The notes below the pieces were generated by a model. That model was not told the origin of the DNA. It saw nothing but the letters and a program-made list of their open reading frames with translations, and searched no databases. Shown one piece after another: positions 27,991 through 37,094 of a stretch of 64,000 nt of DNA. The DNA comes from DATFVJ01 sp963820395 (GTDB lineage: Bacteria > Actinomycetota > Actinomycetes > Streptosporangiales > Streptosporangiaceae): NCBI GenBank assembly GCA_963820395.1, contig CAWGAE010000010.1, positions 124,001 to 188,000 on the forward strand, given 5' to 3'. Both the position numbers and the translations under genes were made by a program. Each line of letters begins with the position of its first letter. Within the stretch, counting starts at the first letter, position 1.

Positions 27991-28330
27991 CATGTGGCTC
28001 CTGCTCACCGTCCTCGCCATCGCGTGTCGTGCCGTCTACGGAGTTGCGAGCGAGGGACGCCGCGCATCAACGGTTTCCCGTCACCAGCTCGACGGCTGCT
28101 GACAACCCCTTGCACGTGTGCTGTTACATTCGTTGCGCGTCACAGCGTCGCGCACATCGCCTTCTCATCGCTCGTGATCTGGGGCGCCGCGCTGTCTACC
28201 CTCTATCTGCACACCCGGTCCACGGCTGTGCAGCTCATCGGCGCCATGGCACTGCTCATCGCGATCTGGCTGGCCCGGTACGAGACGGACATGCGCCTGA
28301 AGGGTGCGGTCGTCCCCGTTCCGAAGCAGG
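27991..28330 (+). pseudogene. Probable EamA/DMT-type transporter remnant
   Basis: ATG 27991 starts MWLLLTVLAIACRAVYGVAS, a first transmembrane helix, but stops after 36 residues. In another frame (28150-28320) two more helices read IAFSSLVIWGAALSTLYL and AVQLIGAMALLIAIWLARYE, like the last helices of drug/metabolite transporters. The middle of the gene is missing. Confidence 0.35.
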
Positions 28331-28595
28331 CGATCGTCCCATCGGCGGAGCCTGTGTCGTCGGCTTGCCACGGGCCCAGCAGCGGTTCCACCACCTCGCG
28401 CGTGGGCGTCGGCTCCGCTATGAGTTTCTGCACGCGCGGTACATCCTCGGTGTCACCCGGCGCGGGAACTGGAGGGGTGACGTCCCGCAGGTCAGCGTTG
28501 GTGCAAGACAGAAAGCGCCAACTCTTTCATCGTGTCGGTTCGCGAACAGGGCGGCGCGCAGCATGCGAGCGACGCCTTCAGGCATCTTGGGAGCC

Positions 28596-29540
28596 ATGAA
28601 CGTCGGTGAACAGGCTGAGATTCAGCAATCGTCGCTGCGGCAGCTGCTGGCGAACGCCGAAGTGGTGGCGTTCGTTCGCGCCCTGACCACGGAAAGCTAT
28701 CAGGCGTACTTCCACGGGCACGAACGCGAAGTGGGCGAGATGGTCGGGCGTGCGTGGGACCTACTGGCCGATGACGCGAACTCGGGCGGCGAGCACCTCG
28801 GCCGTGCCACCGAGACCATCGGTCGTGAGATCTTCCGAATCGGCGACCCCACCTTCTGGTTCAACGTCCTGTACAAGACGTACAAGACTGACGTCCGGCC
28901 GCGGAAGGACTTCTCGAGACTTCGACAGTACATCAGGGGGACCCGCGTCCTCGATTTCGGAAGTGGTGGGGGATACCTCGCACTCCGCATGTCCGAGAAC
29001 GGGTATCAGGTCTCCACCACAGACGTCATCGACTACAGGGTCGATACGGCGAGGCATCTGCCGTTCGTCGCCATGGCCTCAGCCACCGATGTGCCATACC
29101 CTGATAATGCGTTCGACACAGCGATCGTCAAGGCGGTATTGCATCACGTCGACGAGGCCGTCCTGGCCCGCGTGATCACCGAACTCCACCGGGTGTCGAA
29201 GCGCTTGATCATCGAAGAAGACACCTTCGATGTGCCCGCGGAAATGCCAGGGGTGGCGCTACTACTCGAATCCCAGCCGAATCTCCGGCGATTCACCGGA
29301 CTGAGTCAGGCGGACCAACTCCGATCACTGATGCTGATCGACTACTTCGCGAACGCGATCGCTCAGGGAATCGCGCACATGAATTTTCCTTTTCAATTCA
29401 AGACGATCACGCAATGGCGCCAGGTGCTCGCGGACCATGGGATGGCCTTGGCCGCGGTGGAACTTCTGGGTTTTCAGGAAGGAAACGTCAACAAGTCCTG
29501 CCATGTATGGTTGATTACCGACCGACGGGCTGGGTCCTGA
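28596..29540 (+). CDS. Class I SAM-dependent methyltransferase
   Basis: 314 residues from ATG 28596 with GGGAG 3-7 bases upstream. The Rossmann core begins at about residue 115: VLDFGSGGGYLALRMSENGY (motif I), STTDVIDY (acidic residue after beta-2), DVPYPDNAFDTAIVKAVLHH (Methyltransf_11 post-motif). The N-terminal 110 residues are helical. Substrate unknown; it is small-molecule type rather than a DNA methylase, as no NPPY is present. The same frame is open upstream (to 28029), but that part lacks a consistent fold. Confidence 0.8.
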   Translation: MNVGEQAEIQQSSLRQLLANAEVVAFVRALTTESYQAYFHGHEREVGEMVGRAWDLLADDANSGGEHLGRATETIGREIFRIGDPTFWFNVLYKTYKTDVRPRKDFSRLRQYIRGTRVLDFGSGGGYLALRMSENGYQVSTTDVIDYRVDTARHLPFVAMASATDVPYPDNAFDTAIVKAVLHHVDEAVLARVITELHRVSKRLIIEEDTFDVPAEMPGVALLLESQPNLRRFTGLSQADQLRSLMLIDYFANAIAQGIAHMNFPFQFKTITQWRQVLADHGMALAAVELLGFQEGNVNKSCHVWLITDRRAGS

Positions 29541-29759
29541 CACCGGGTTTGGCCGCGTCCGAGACCACGGTGCGGCCGGTGAACCTCAAGCTCTCGGTGA
29601 TCCCGCGGACATCGCCCCAGAGTGGGGCATGAACCGAATATGCAAAAGCCGCCATTCCTATAACGACGGCTTCCCGAGGGCAAGCGAAGGTGTGAGGCTC
29701 GTGGGTAGTCTGAGCCGATCGTGGCGACAGTGGAAAGGACAGCCTACCCCGGTAGCCGC
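29541..29759. other. No gene recognised
   Basis: Short spacer after the methyltransferase with no convincing frame. Confidence 0.3.
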
Positions 29760-30080
29760 GGTCGGTGAGGCGCGACGGAGGAGCAGCTCGCAGTCGCGCC
29801 CAACGATGTGCTCCATCTGGGTACGGGTGGTGAGCCCGAGGTGTGCGACGGTGCACAGGAACTCGAGTGCTCCGCGGTGAGCTTGGTCGCGCTCTCCAGG
29901 GTGCCGAGCTGCTCGAGGGGCGCGGCGGCCGCGGGAATCGGGACGAGGACCGAGTCGACGGTGTCGTCGACGATGCGGGAGTTGTCATCGTCCTCGTCAC
30001 CACGCAGGTAGTCGCTGGCGTGCTCCTCGCACGCGTCGTCCTCGGCCAGCGGCGCCAGGCAGGACGTACGTTCGCACCAG
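29760..30080 (-). pseudogene. Winged-helix (ScpB-like) gene remnant on the minus strand
   Basis: The minus strand reads an acidic linker (DYLRGDEDDDNSRIVDDTVD, VPIPAAAAPLEQLGTLE), then, after one frame slip, FLCTVAHLGLTTRTQMEHIV, RDCELLLRRLTDRGY. The second part parallels the winged helix of the 26.9-kb gene position by position. Both ends are missing. Confidence 0.45.
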
Positions 30081-30204
30081 CCGTCCTCGCGGTGGCTGCG
30101 GCCGCTGCGATAACGGGCTGAGCGCAGCTGTCGAACAACTCGACGGGTCCGCGTGTAGCCCGACTGTCATTTCCGTGGCGCACGCAACTGTCATTCTCGC
30201 GTCG

Positions 30205-30440
30205 CCTCACACCACGACCGCGCTCATGGCGCTCGGCTACCCGACCGTTGAGGCATTCCGTGACGGTGTCGCATCCCATCTCGACGGGGCGGAGTTGCTC
30301 AAGCTCGAGAAACTGCGGCGCACCGAGGTCCCTTCAGTTACGGAAGAGGAGGATGCGGACTGACCCCGGCTGGCGACTGACTCTGTCGCCGTCTGAGTCA
30401 CTGAACGTTTCGTGCGAGGTCACACGCGAGCGTGCCAATG
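30205..30440 (+). repeat. Diverged copy of the winged-helix gene junction
   Basis: Closely similar to 27145-27380: end of the first winged-helix gene (TALMALGYPTVEAFRDGV, LLKLEKLRRTEVPS), the overlapping ATG/TGA, and the first 25 codons of the second gene (MRTDPGWRLTLSPSESLN). Several substitutions separate the copies, so this duplication is older than the IS-linked 492-bp repeat. Confidence 0.8.
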
Positions 30441-30561
30441 TCCGCACTCCACTCACCCCCACCGCTATGCCTACGCAGCCGACCGCGATGCGCTGCTCCG
30501 CGATTCGCTGCCCTCACCCGCTCGGTGGAATCGGGCTAAGATCTTTAGCGCGTCGCTTTCG

Positions 30562-31480
30562 TCATACCGTCCGGTGCGTCGCCCGTCCTGCCCGTGCGAG
30601 GGCCTTGCGGCGCCCAGCGTCGCGGGGGTCCGTGATGTCAGCGACCAAAGCGGTGATGGGGGTCCGCGTTCCCCGGTACGACAGGATCGCCGTGAACAGC
30701 GCGCGGTCCTTGCGCAAGCGGACGATGTCGGCAACCAGACGCTCGCCACCGTCACGTTCCGTCTCCCCCCGGACGTTTACGAGGACGAGCCCGGCGTGCT
30801 CGATGCCAGCGTACGGAGATGTCACCGACCACACCGCGACTGGCTTGGGCGGGGCTTCGCGTGCACGGGCGATAGCGGTGAGCATGGTCGGCCGGATACT
30901 CTCGAAGGCCCGAGGCGCGCTCCGCATCATTTCCGACAGGGCACTGTTACCGAGAACCTCGTCCGTCCACCTGTACCAGACCATCCGGACGGCTGAACAG
31001 GTCGGCCCACCTGTCGGCACGCGCACGGTCCTCCGCCGCGCCGTCGACGATCTTCTCCTCGAACAGGGAGGCCCCGATCGGAAGTGGCGGGGCAACAAAG
31101 ACCCGCAGGTCCGCATACCCGAGCGGATCATCGCCCTCGATGATGACGACATCCGTGAGCTCACTCATGAGAGCGCTGTCGTAGAAGGCGTCGGCGTACG
31201 GGAACGACGGCAACGCGAATGCGGTGTGCGGCATCGGCTCGGCCGCGTCTTCTGCGGGAGGTACTGCGATGCGCGCCACCGCTACCGCCCCCGCCGCACG
31301 GTACCGCGACATCTCCTCGTCATTCCGTGACGACGACTCCGTGATGTCGTCAACACTGTCATCGCGCACGCACCGGCCGACCGCGGCCGCGTCGTCGGTG
31401 GCGCGGAGAAACGCCTCGACGAACGCCGTCTTACCCGCGCCGGGCGTGCCGCCGACATGGATCACTGTGCGCTCGATCAC
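30562..31480 (-). pseudogene. P-loop NTPase, frameshifted near the middle
   Basis: GTG start at 31480, overlapping the TGA of the upstream gene (GTGA). Walker A is in HVGGTPGAGKTAFVEAF at residues about 8-16. A possible Walker B/strand is LTDVVIIEGDDPLGYADLRV, reminiscent of SIMIBI-type GTPases such as HypB. A frame slip near 30990-31000 links ADLFSRPD to MVWYRWTDEVLGNSA, and the C-terminal part (AGIEHAGLVLVNVRGETERD, RTPITALVADITDPRDAGRR) then runs to 30562. Joined, it is about 305 residues. Function unknown; it pairs with the winged-helix gene and is divergent from the large HEAT/nuclease gene. Confidence 0.6.
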
Positions 31481-31968
31481 TCCCCGCCTCCGTGCCGCCG
31501 CGGCGCGGTCGCGAAGGCTCGCAACGAGGTCAAAGCCATCGCCACGCCCGCCGCGGACAGCTGGCGGCCCGCCGAGGTCGGCCCCCACCCGTCGTCCGCG
31601 TAGAGCCCGAGGGCATGCAGACGGCGGTGCACACCGGCGCCCGTCCACATGACGTCGCGATCCGTCACCGGCTCGCCGGAGGACGCATCCATCCACCCCT
31701 GCCCACGCACAATGCTGAGAACCGCCGCATCGGCCTCGGCCCGAGGCCACAGCTTCCCGTCGCACAGGACCAGCAGCTCGGCTTCTGCACAGGCCTGCTG
31801 GAAGCGGGCTTTCCCACGCTCGTCAACCCCGACGAGACCTCGTGCCGCACCCCGCCACAGTTCGCTGACATCCGCGAGCAACGCCCGACCGCGGGCCGTG
31901 ATGATGAGACGTCGTGCGCGTCGCCGCACCGCCCCCATCGACTGGAGCCACCAGCGGCTCTCATGGAG
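31477..31968 (-). pseudogene. Winged-helix-like protein, N-terminally truncated
   Basis: About 160 residues. RRRARRLIITARGRALLADV looks like the wing of a winged helix as seen at the C-terminus of some pRiA4b ORF-3-like actinomycete proteins, followed by ELLVLCDGKLWPRAEADAAV. The frame is cut upstream by a stop at about 31970, after HESRWWLQSM. Translationally coupled to the P-loop NTPase gene. Family assignment is tentative. Confidence 0.45.
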
Positions 31969-32240
31969 CTACGTCCTCGTATTGCCACTGCGCGGGAGCC
32001 CGCCGCGGTAGATCCATTGCCACGACCGCCTCAGCATGTCGGAGCTCCCAGCCGCCCTCCGTCCGGCCAACACACAACCGCGCGAAGGCGTGCTGTCCAG
32101 CGATGAGCTGGCCCAACTGTGAGAGGTCGGATTGCCCGTGGTCCACGGTGTGCAGCGTAGACCGGTTACGGCATGCTCGATACCAGCCGTCCACCCGCAG
32201 GTGGCCCGGGCAGGGTCGGGCGTTTGGTCTACTGGACGCC

Positions 32241-35200
32241 GTGCGCCTGAAGGAGTTCGACGATGCCGTTGATATGGGACGGGCGAACGCGGACGCCATC
32301 GAGCTGACACGTCGGCACTGCCGTCATGCGCGGATCGAGCAAGTCGGCGGCAACAGCATGGTGGGAAACATGATGGGGCTCCCAATGAGCCTCCTCGAGG
32401 TGCGCTGCGAGCACGCCCATCCTCCGCGCACGCAGAGTCATGGGGCGCTGGAGCTGGCACTCTCCTTCTACCAGGCCAACTGCGTCGGCTGCCCGCATCG
32501 GAATGGAACGGGCGACCTGCCGAGCCTGGCCACCGTGGCGGCGCAGCGCGCCGCCGAACTCGCGGAACGGCAGGCAGCCGAGGAGCGCGCGGCCGAGGAG
32601 CGCGCCCAGCGTCACCGCGAGCGCGTCCAGCGGCGCCGCCACGCCGTCACGGGAGAGGGACACGTCGTGCGCGAGCTGGCCTCTGCGGTGAATTGCATCG
32701 ACCGCGCGGACCCGCGGACGCAGCCGCTGACCGCCGAGGAGGTGCGCGCTGCCCGCCAGGTGATGGATGCCGCCCGAGGCGCGCCCGAGCTGTTCAGCTC
32801 GGTCCTGATCGACAGCCTGCTCGAGCTGGGCACGGATGCGGCGGATGCGACCGCGCTCGACGCGCTCGGGGCCGTCGTCCGCGGCGGCCGCTGCCCGCCG
32901 CGTCGCGCCCTCGAATGTGCCCTCGCGGTGCTTCGGCACCGGCGCTCCGCGGAAGCGGGCCGGCTCCTTGCCGCACTCGAGCCCGACCTGCGTCCAAGCG
33001 ACCTCCCCGCTGTGATGGACGAGCTCATCGCGCTCGCCTTTGGCGACGACGACCGCTGGCGCCCGTCGGCTTCACCCGAAGGTCTGATCGCGGCTTCGCA
33101 CGTCGATCTCAGCGCGGTCACCGGTGGGATCGTCGACCACCTCGCCAGCGATGACGATTGGACCCGCGAAGCCGGGGCGGACGCCGCACGGATCCTCTTG
33201 GCGATCGATCCGGCCCGCGTCATTGCGCTCGGAACGCCGCTTGCAGCCAGCATTCGTGGCCCGGACGCCGGGTACGGCGGCTACCCCCATCCCGCGGCCA
33301 CCGTCCTGCGCGCCCTCGCCGAGGCCTGGCGAGGCGAGCCGACGCTGACCAGGCGCATCGTCGAGACCCAGGCCGCCATGGTCGACGCCGACGCCCGGGA
33401 CGAGCTGTCGCGCGCTCCCTGGTTCGTGCAGCGATTCCGCGCGCCCTGGGATGCATCGGATGCGGCGACGGGAGAGGCGGTGAGCTTCGTCGTTCGACGA
33501 GCCGGCGGTGACTGGGGAGACGGGGCAGCCGACCATGCTGCCGAGCATCTGATGCACCTGGCATCCGACCTGCCCGCCGTGGTCGCCGTGCACGTGGACG
33601 AGCTTCTCGGCGCGATCCTGCCACTCTGCGCCCCTGACCGTGACGCATCCGCCGTCGCGACCGACGGCGCCCTCGACCCGGTGGTGGCGGGGATGGAGCG
33701 CGAGTCGCTGCGGATCCGGCGCGACGCGCGCCGACGCAGACTCGCCCAGACGGTGGGACGCTGTGCGTCCGCGCGGGCCGCCGATGTTCTTGCCGCGGTG
33801 CGGGCACTCTTCACGGCGACGACGGGGGACGAGTTGCACGACCGCGCGGTCCGGACCACCATGATCGACGTGCTCGAGGAGGCGGCCTCCCCTGAGACGC
33901 TGCGTGATCTCCTCCCGATTACGTACTCCGCGCTCCTCGACGGCGACCACGTGGTCCGTGCCGCTGGTATCGATCTATGGGTGGCCTGCGCCGGCGTCGC
34001 CGACACGCTCCCCGCCGAGCTGATCGAGCTGTCGGAGGCCCTGCTTCAGGACCGCTACGTCATCGTGCACCGGCGGATGCTTCGGCAGCTCCCGCGGCTG
34101 CAGGTGCCAGCCGAGCTCGCCGCGAAGCTGCTGCCCATCGTCGCCGCCTGGGTGATGACGTATGCGAAGGCGGACGAGCCCGACGCGCTGGATCGGGCCC
34201 TGTGGGCCCTCCGCGCGCTCGCCGACAGCCTCGAGGACGATGCGCAGGTAGTCGGGTGGTACGGGGTCGCCCTCGCGTACCTCGGCGAGTGCCGCCCGCA
34301 CGACCGGCACAACCTGCTCGCCACAGGGTGGCCCGATGAGCTGCGTGATGACCCGGCGTGGACCCGGGCTGCGCTCGCCACGGCGGCGAGCCCTGAGCTG
34401 ATCGACTATTACAACCAGCGCCGCCAGCCCCTGCTCCAGGCGCTGTTCGAGCGCCCACAGCTCCTCGTCGACATCCCACTGGCAGAGATCCAGCCGCTGA
34501 GTGATGTCCACGGCGCCCGCCACGTCTGGCACGCGCTTGAGCCGGTCGAGCTACTCCAGGCGGTCGACCGGTGGGCGGACGCGGCGGCGGTGGCCAAGGG
34601 GATCGAGGGTGGTCAACCTGCCGGCGAGGAAGGCGCCCCAGGGCGGCGTCTTGCGGCAGTGGTCGCCCGAGGTGCGGAGCTTGCCCAACTCCTCGCCGAG
34701 GGGCCACCGCCCATCGCCGCAGTGCGGGAGCACGCCGACGCGGTCAGGGCCGCGATAACGGTGCTCGAAGCTTCAGTAACGGGCGGGGTTCGGGATGGCC
34801 ATCTCCGGTCCTTGCTCGACGGCCTGCTCGCGTTGGCGACGAGCGCCGAGCTGCTGCTTGAGCCGGTCGTCGCCGACCCCGCGGCGGCGGCCGAGGAAGT
34901 CGACCGCGTCGCCGATGTTCTCGCCGCGACACTGTCCGCCCATGCGTCCGGTGAGCAACGGCAATGGGTTGCCAGCGCGTGGCGGATCGCCGTGCTCCTC
35001 TTGCGTTACGACAGCGCCGCGCGCGCCGCCGCACCGAATGCGCACGCCATGCTGCAAGCAGCGAAGCGGCAAACCGAGGTACTGCTCGCGGCCATGGGCG
35101 ACGCAGGCCTGACCCCCGGGCCAGCGCGCCTCGTTGCGTTCCTGCAGCGCATCCAAGGCATCGACGATGCCGCTGCCGCTCAGACGGTATGGCAGATGCT

Positions 35201-36299
35201 CGCCCTTGCTCCTCCGCCGGTCTGCCTCGTGGGCACGAGCCTGTTGTCGCGGCATGGTCGGTTCGGCGACGCGTCGCCGCAGTCGCCAGACGAACCGGCT
35301 CGGGCGGTGTGTGTCCCTACCATGCAGGGTGTCCCGGTGACCGATGTCCTCGTCGTCCGGCCCCGAGAGCTCTATCACCTCGGGATGACCGTACGCGTCG
35401 TCGCGATGCCGGATTGGGCGGAGACTTGCATCGTCGAGCCGGTGACCACGCTGGGGCGTGACGCGCTCGCGCTACCCCGCTACGAATTCCGGATCAGCGA
35501 CGGCACCGTCGATGACTTCGGGGTGACGCTGACCGCCGAGGAGCCCCTGCACTGTGGCGTCGAGCAGCCGATCCTCCGTCCGGCGCTCGACTGCCCCTTG
35601 CAAGTGCGCCTGATCGGGGAGGGGCGTGACGAGGTGGTCGAGGCAGCAGGATGTCGTCGGTTGAGGCTCAGACCGTTCGATCCCAGCCGGGACAGGCTCA
35701 CCGAGCACGGACAGACCGACGACCGACTCCTGAAGATGTTCGCACGGTTGGACGGAGCCGAATTCGACACCGAGGATGTTCGGGCTTTCTGCCGTCTCTT
35801 CGCCGCCTGCGTTCGCGCCGCGCAGATCATCATGTTCCAGAAGGCGTTCATGGCTGGCTCTCGGGTCACCGAGGCGCAGTTCCACAATGAGCTGGAGCGA
35901 TTGCTTCGCGGTGATCCCCAGCTTGAAGGACGCCTGACGCGCCGCGACGCGGTCGCCGGCGGATACGACGACCTGCTTCACGATGATGTCAATGCCGAGT
36001 TGAAGGTCTCCCGCGGCGCGCCCGTCACCGTTGCGGACTGCGAGCGCTATGTGGGGCAGCCGACGCAATACGGGGTCGGGCAAGGGAGCCAGCTTTCCGT
36101 GTTGGTGGTCCTCGACCACGGGCGGAAAGGCGCACCACCCGGGGTCATCGAGAACTACATCGACTGGCTACGCCCCCGGCTGCACGGCCTGGATGATCCG
36201 AGGTATCCGACGTTGGTCGGCGTCCTCATCGTGAACACCAATCTCCCGGTTCCCAGCGCCTGGTCTCGACGCCGCATCGAGGTGCAAGAGGATTCGTGA
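32241..36299 (+). CDS. Large helical-repeat protein with a PD-(D/E)XK-like C-terminal domain
   Basis: About 1,352 residues from GTG 32241. Codons upstream of this are open but not protein-like; no ribosome site is seen, so a leaderless start is possible. Residues 1-100 contain Cys57-like EVRCEHAH and CVGCPHRNGTGDLP (Cys 81 and 84), a possible metal site. A short charged coiled coil (EERAAEERAQRHRERVQRRR) follows. Residues about 140-1000 are Ala/Leu/Asp-rich alpha-helical repeats resembling HEAT repeats. Residues about 1200-1340 read EAQFHNELERLLRGDP, YDDLLHDDVNAELKVSRG, SQLSVLVVLDHGRKG: a D...ExK pattern on predicted strands, typical of PD-(D/E)XK nucleases. No family recognised. It lies upstream of DISARM in the same direction. 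Confidence 0.7.
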   Translation: MRLKEFDDAVDMGRANADAIELTRRHCRHARIEQVGGNSMVGNMMGLPMSLLEVRCEHAHPPRTQSHGALELALSFYQANCVGCPHRNGTGDLPSLATVAAQRAAELAERQAAEERAAEERAQRHRERVQRRRHAVTGEGHVVRELASAVNCIDRADPRTQPLTAEEVRAARQVMDAARGAPELFSSVLIDSLLELGTDAADATALDALGAVVRGGRCPPRRALECALAVLRHRRSAEAGRLLAALEPDLRPSDLPAVMDELIALAFGDDDRWRPSASPEGLIAASHVDLSAVTGGIVDHLASDDDWTREAGADAARILLAIDPARVIALGTPLAASIRGPDAGYGGYPHPAATVLRALAEAWRGEPTLTRRIVETQAAMVDADARDELSRAPWFVQRFRAPWDASDAATGEAVSFVVRRAGGDWGDGAADHAAEHLMHLASDLPAVVAVHVDELLGAILPLCAPDRDASAVATDGALDPVVAGMERESLRIRRDARRRRLAQTVGRCASARAADVLAAVRALFTATTGDELHDRAVRTTMIDVLEEAASPETLRDLLPITYSALLDGDHVVRAAGIDLWVACAGVADTLPAELIELSEALLQDRYVIVHRRMLRQLPRLQVPAELAAKLLPIVAAWVMTYAKADEPDALDRALWALRALADSLEDDAQVVGWYGVALAYLGECRPHDRHNLLATGWPDELRDDPAWTRAALATAASPELIDYYNQRRQPLLQALFERPQLLVDIPLAEIQPLSDVHGARHVWHALEPVELLQAVDRWADAAAVAKGIEGGQPAGEEGAPGRRLAAVVARGAELAQLLAEGPPPIAAVREHADAVRAAITVLEASVTGGVRDGHLRSLLDGLLALATSAELLLEPVVADPAAAAEEVDRVADVLAATLSAHASGEQRQWVASAWRIAVLLLRYDSAARAAAPNAHAMLQAAKRQTEVLLAAMGDAGLTPGPARLVAFLQRIQGIDDAAAAQTVWQMLALAPPPVCLVGTSLLSRHGRFGDASPQSPDEPARAVCVPTMQGVPVTDVLVVRPRELYHLGMTVRVVAMPDWAETCIVEPVTTLGRDALALPRYEFRISDGTVDDFGVTLTAEEPLHCGVEQPILRPALDCPLQVRLIGEGRDEVVEAAGCRRLRLRPFDPSRDRLTEHGQTDDRLLKMFARLDGAEFDTEDVRAFCRLFAACVRAAQIIMFQKAFMAGSRVTEAQFHNELERLLRGDPQLEGRLTRRDAVAGGYDDLLHDDVNAELKVSRGAPVTVADCERYVGQPTQYGVGQGSQLSVLVVLDHGRKGAPPGVIENYIDWLRPRLHGLDDPRYPTLVGVLIVNTNLPVPSAWSRRRIEVQEDS

Positions 36300-36306
36300 G
36301 CCGCGT

Positions 36307-36362
36307 GGACGGCCCGGCCACATAAGCCGCAGTCGCCGGGCGACTTATCCGCATGGCCGTCC
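36307..36362 (+). terminator. GC-rich inverted repeat after the large gene
   Basis: GGACGGCC (36307-36314) pairs with GGCCGTCC (36355-36362), with inner complementary ATAAG/CTTAT segments. It lies 8 bases after the stop of the large gene and lacks a T-run, so it is a hairpin-type terminator candidate. Confidence 0.45.
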
Positions 36363-36419
36363 TTGAGTCAATGTGCGCTCTGGCGGCGTGGGCGTGTGAC
36401 CGGAACTCGCCTGCCACGT

Positions 36420-36785
36420 CTACGGCCACTGGCCACACGGCCACGTACATCGTCGGCCGCCCCATAAAGGCACGCCTCGTCGAGCAACGGGGGATCGGTC
36501 GGCGCTTCCAGAAGATGTCACGGTGAATATCGCTCGCGGCCTACCAGGAGCTCGCGGGTGGTGCCTGATGTCGTGGGGCGGCTCATAGAACGTCGTATGC
36601 CGGTGCTCCGCGTGGCACGTGTCGCACACCACCCAGAGGTGGCCCATGCCTCGCCTGTGCTCAGCCGCCTCGCGAGCTGGCGCGCAGATGCAGGGCATCC
36701 AGCCGGCTTGTTGCGGCATGCCTCGCGCTAACGAATGACCGAAGGGGCACCGCGTCGGCCGATGTTCGAACAAGGGCACGGGCAT
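36420..36785 (-). CDS. Small zinc-ribbon-like hypothetical protein
   Basis: 121 residues from ATG 36785: MPVPLFEHRPTRCPFGHSLA, then GWMPCICAPAREAAEHRRGM, WVVCDTCHAEHRHTTFYEPP. The cysteines RCPFGH, CIC and CDTCH suit a treble-clef zinc fold, and the opening matches a small protein family widespread in actinomycetes. It is encoded antisense between the large helical-repeat gene and drmD. Function unknown. Confidence 0.55.
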   Translation of the reverse strand: MPVPLFEHRPTRCPFGHSLARGMPQQAGWMPCICAPAREAAEHRRGMGHLWVVCDTCHAEHRHTTFYEPPHDIRHHPRAPGRPRAIFTVTSSGSADRSPVARRGVPLWGGRRCTWPCGQWP

Positions 36786-37094
36786 GTGACTATCGTGCCC
36801 AGCCGGGCGCTGCGGAGTCATGCGCACCGGTCCACCACGGCCCCGCGGGGCCACCTGACCCGCGGGTGGCATCGAGAGAGTCAGTCGCGCCGACATCGAT
36901 CCCGGCCATCGCATTCGGACGAGGAGCTGACGAGACGCGCGCGACAGCGAGAAGCAGACCAAATCGGAAAGAGCTGCCACGTGCCGCTAACTCCCCCCGC
37001 TACGATTGCCCCGCAGGTGGGGAATTGATGAAAGCCCGAGCACGGAGATCGTGACCCGGCATGTGAGGGGGCGGAGCGTTGGTTAGCGAGCCGT
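36786..37094. other. Intergenic, presumed DISARM promoter region
   Basis: No gene recognised. The drmD transcript should start here; TACGAT near 37001 could be a -10 element, but no matching -35 is clear. Confidence 0.3.

Noticed and set aside
31914..32240. Upstream extension of the large helical-repeat protein
   Set aside because: It is antisense to the winged-helix gene and Ser/Arg/Pro-rich, with no conserved pattern; GTG 32241 is preferred.
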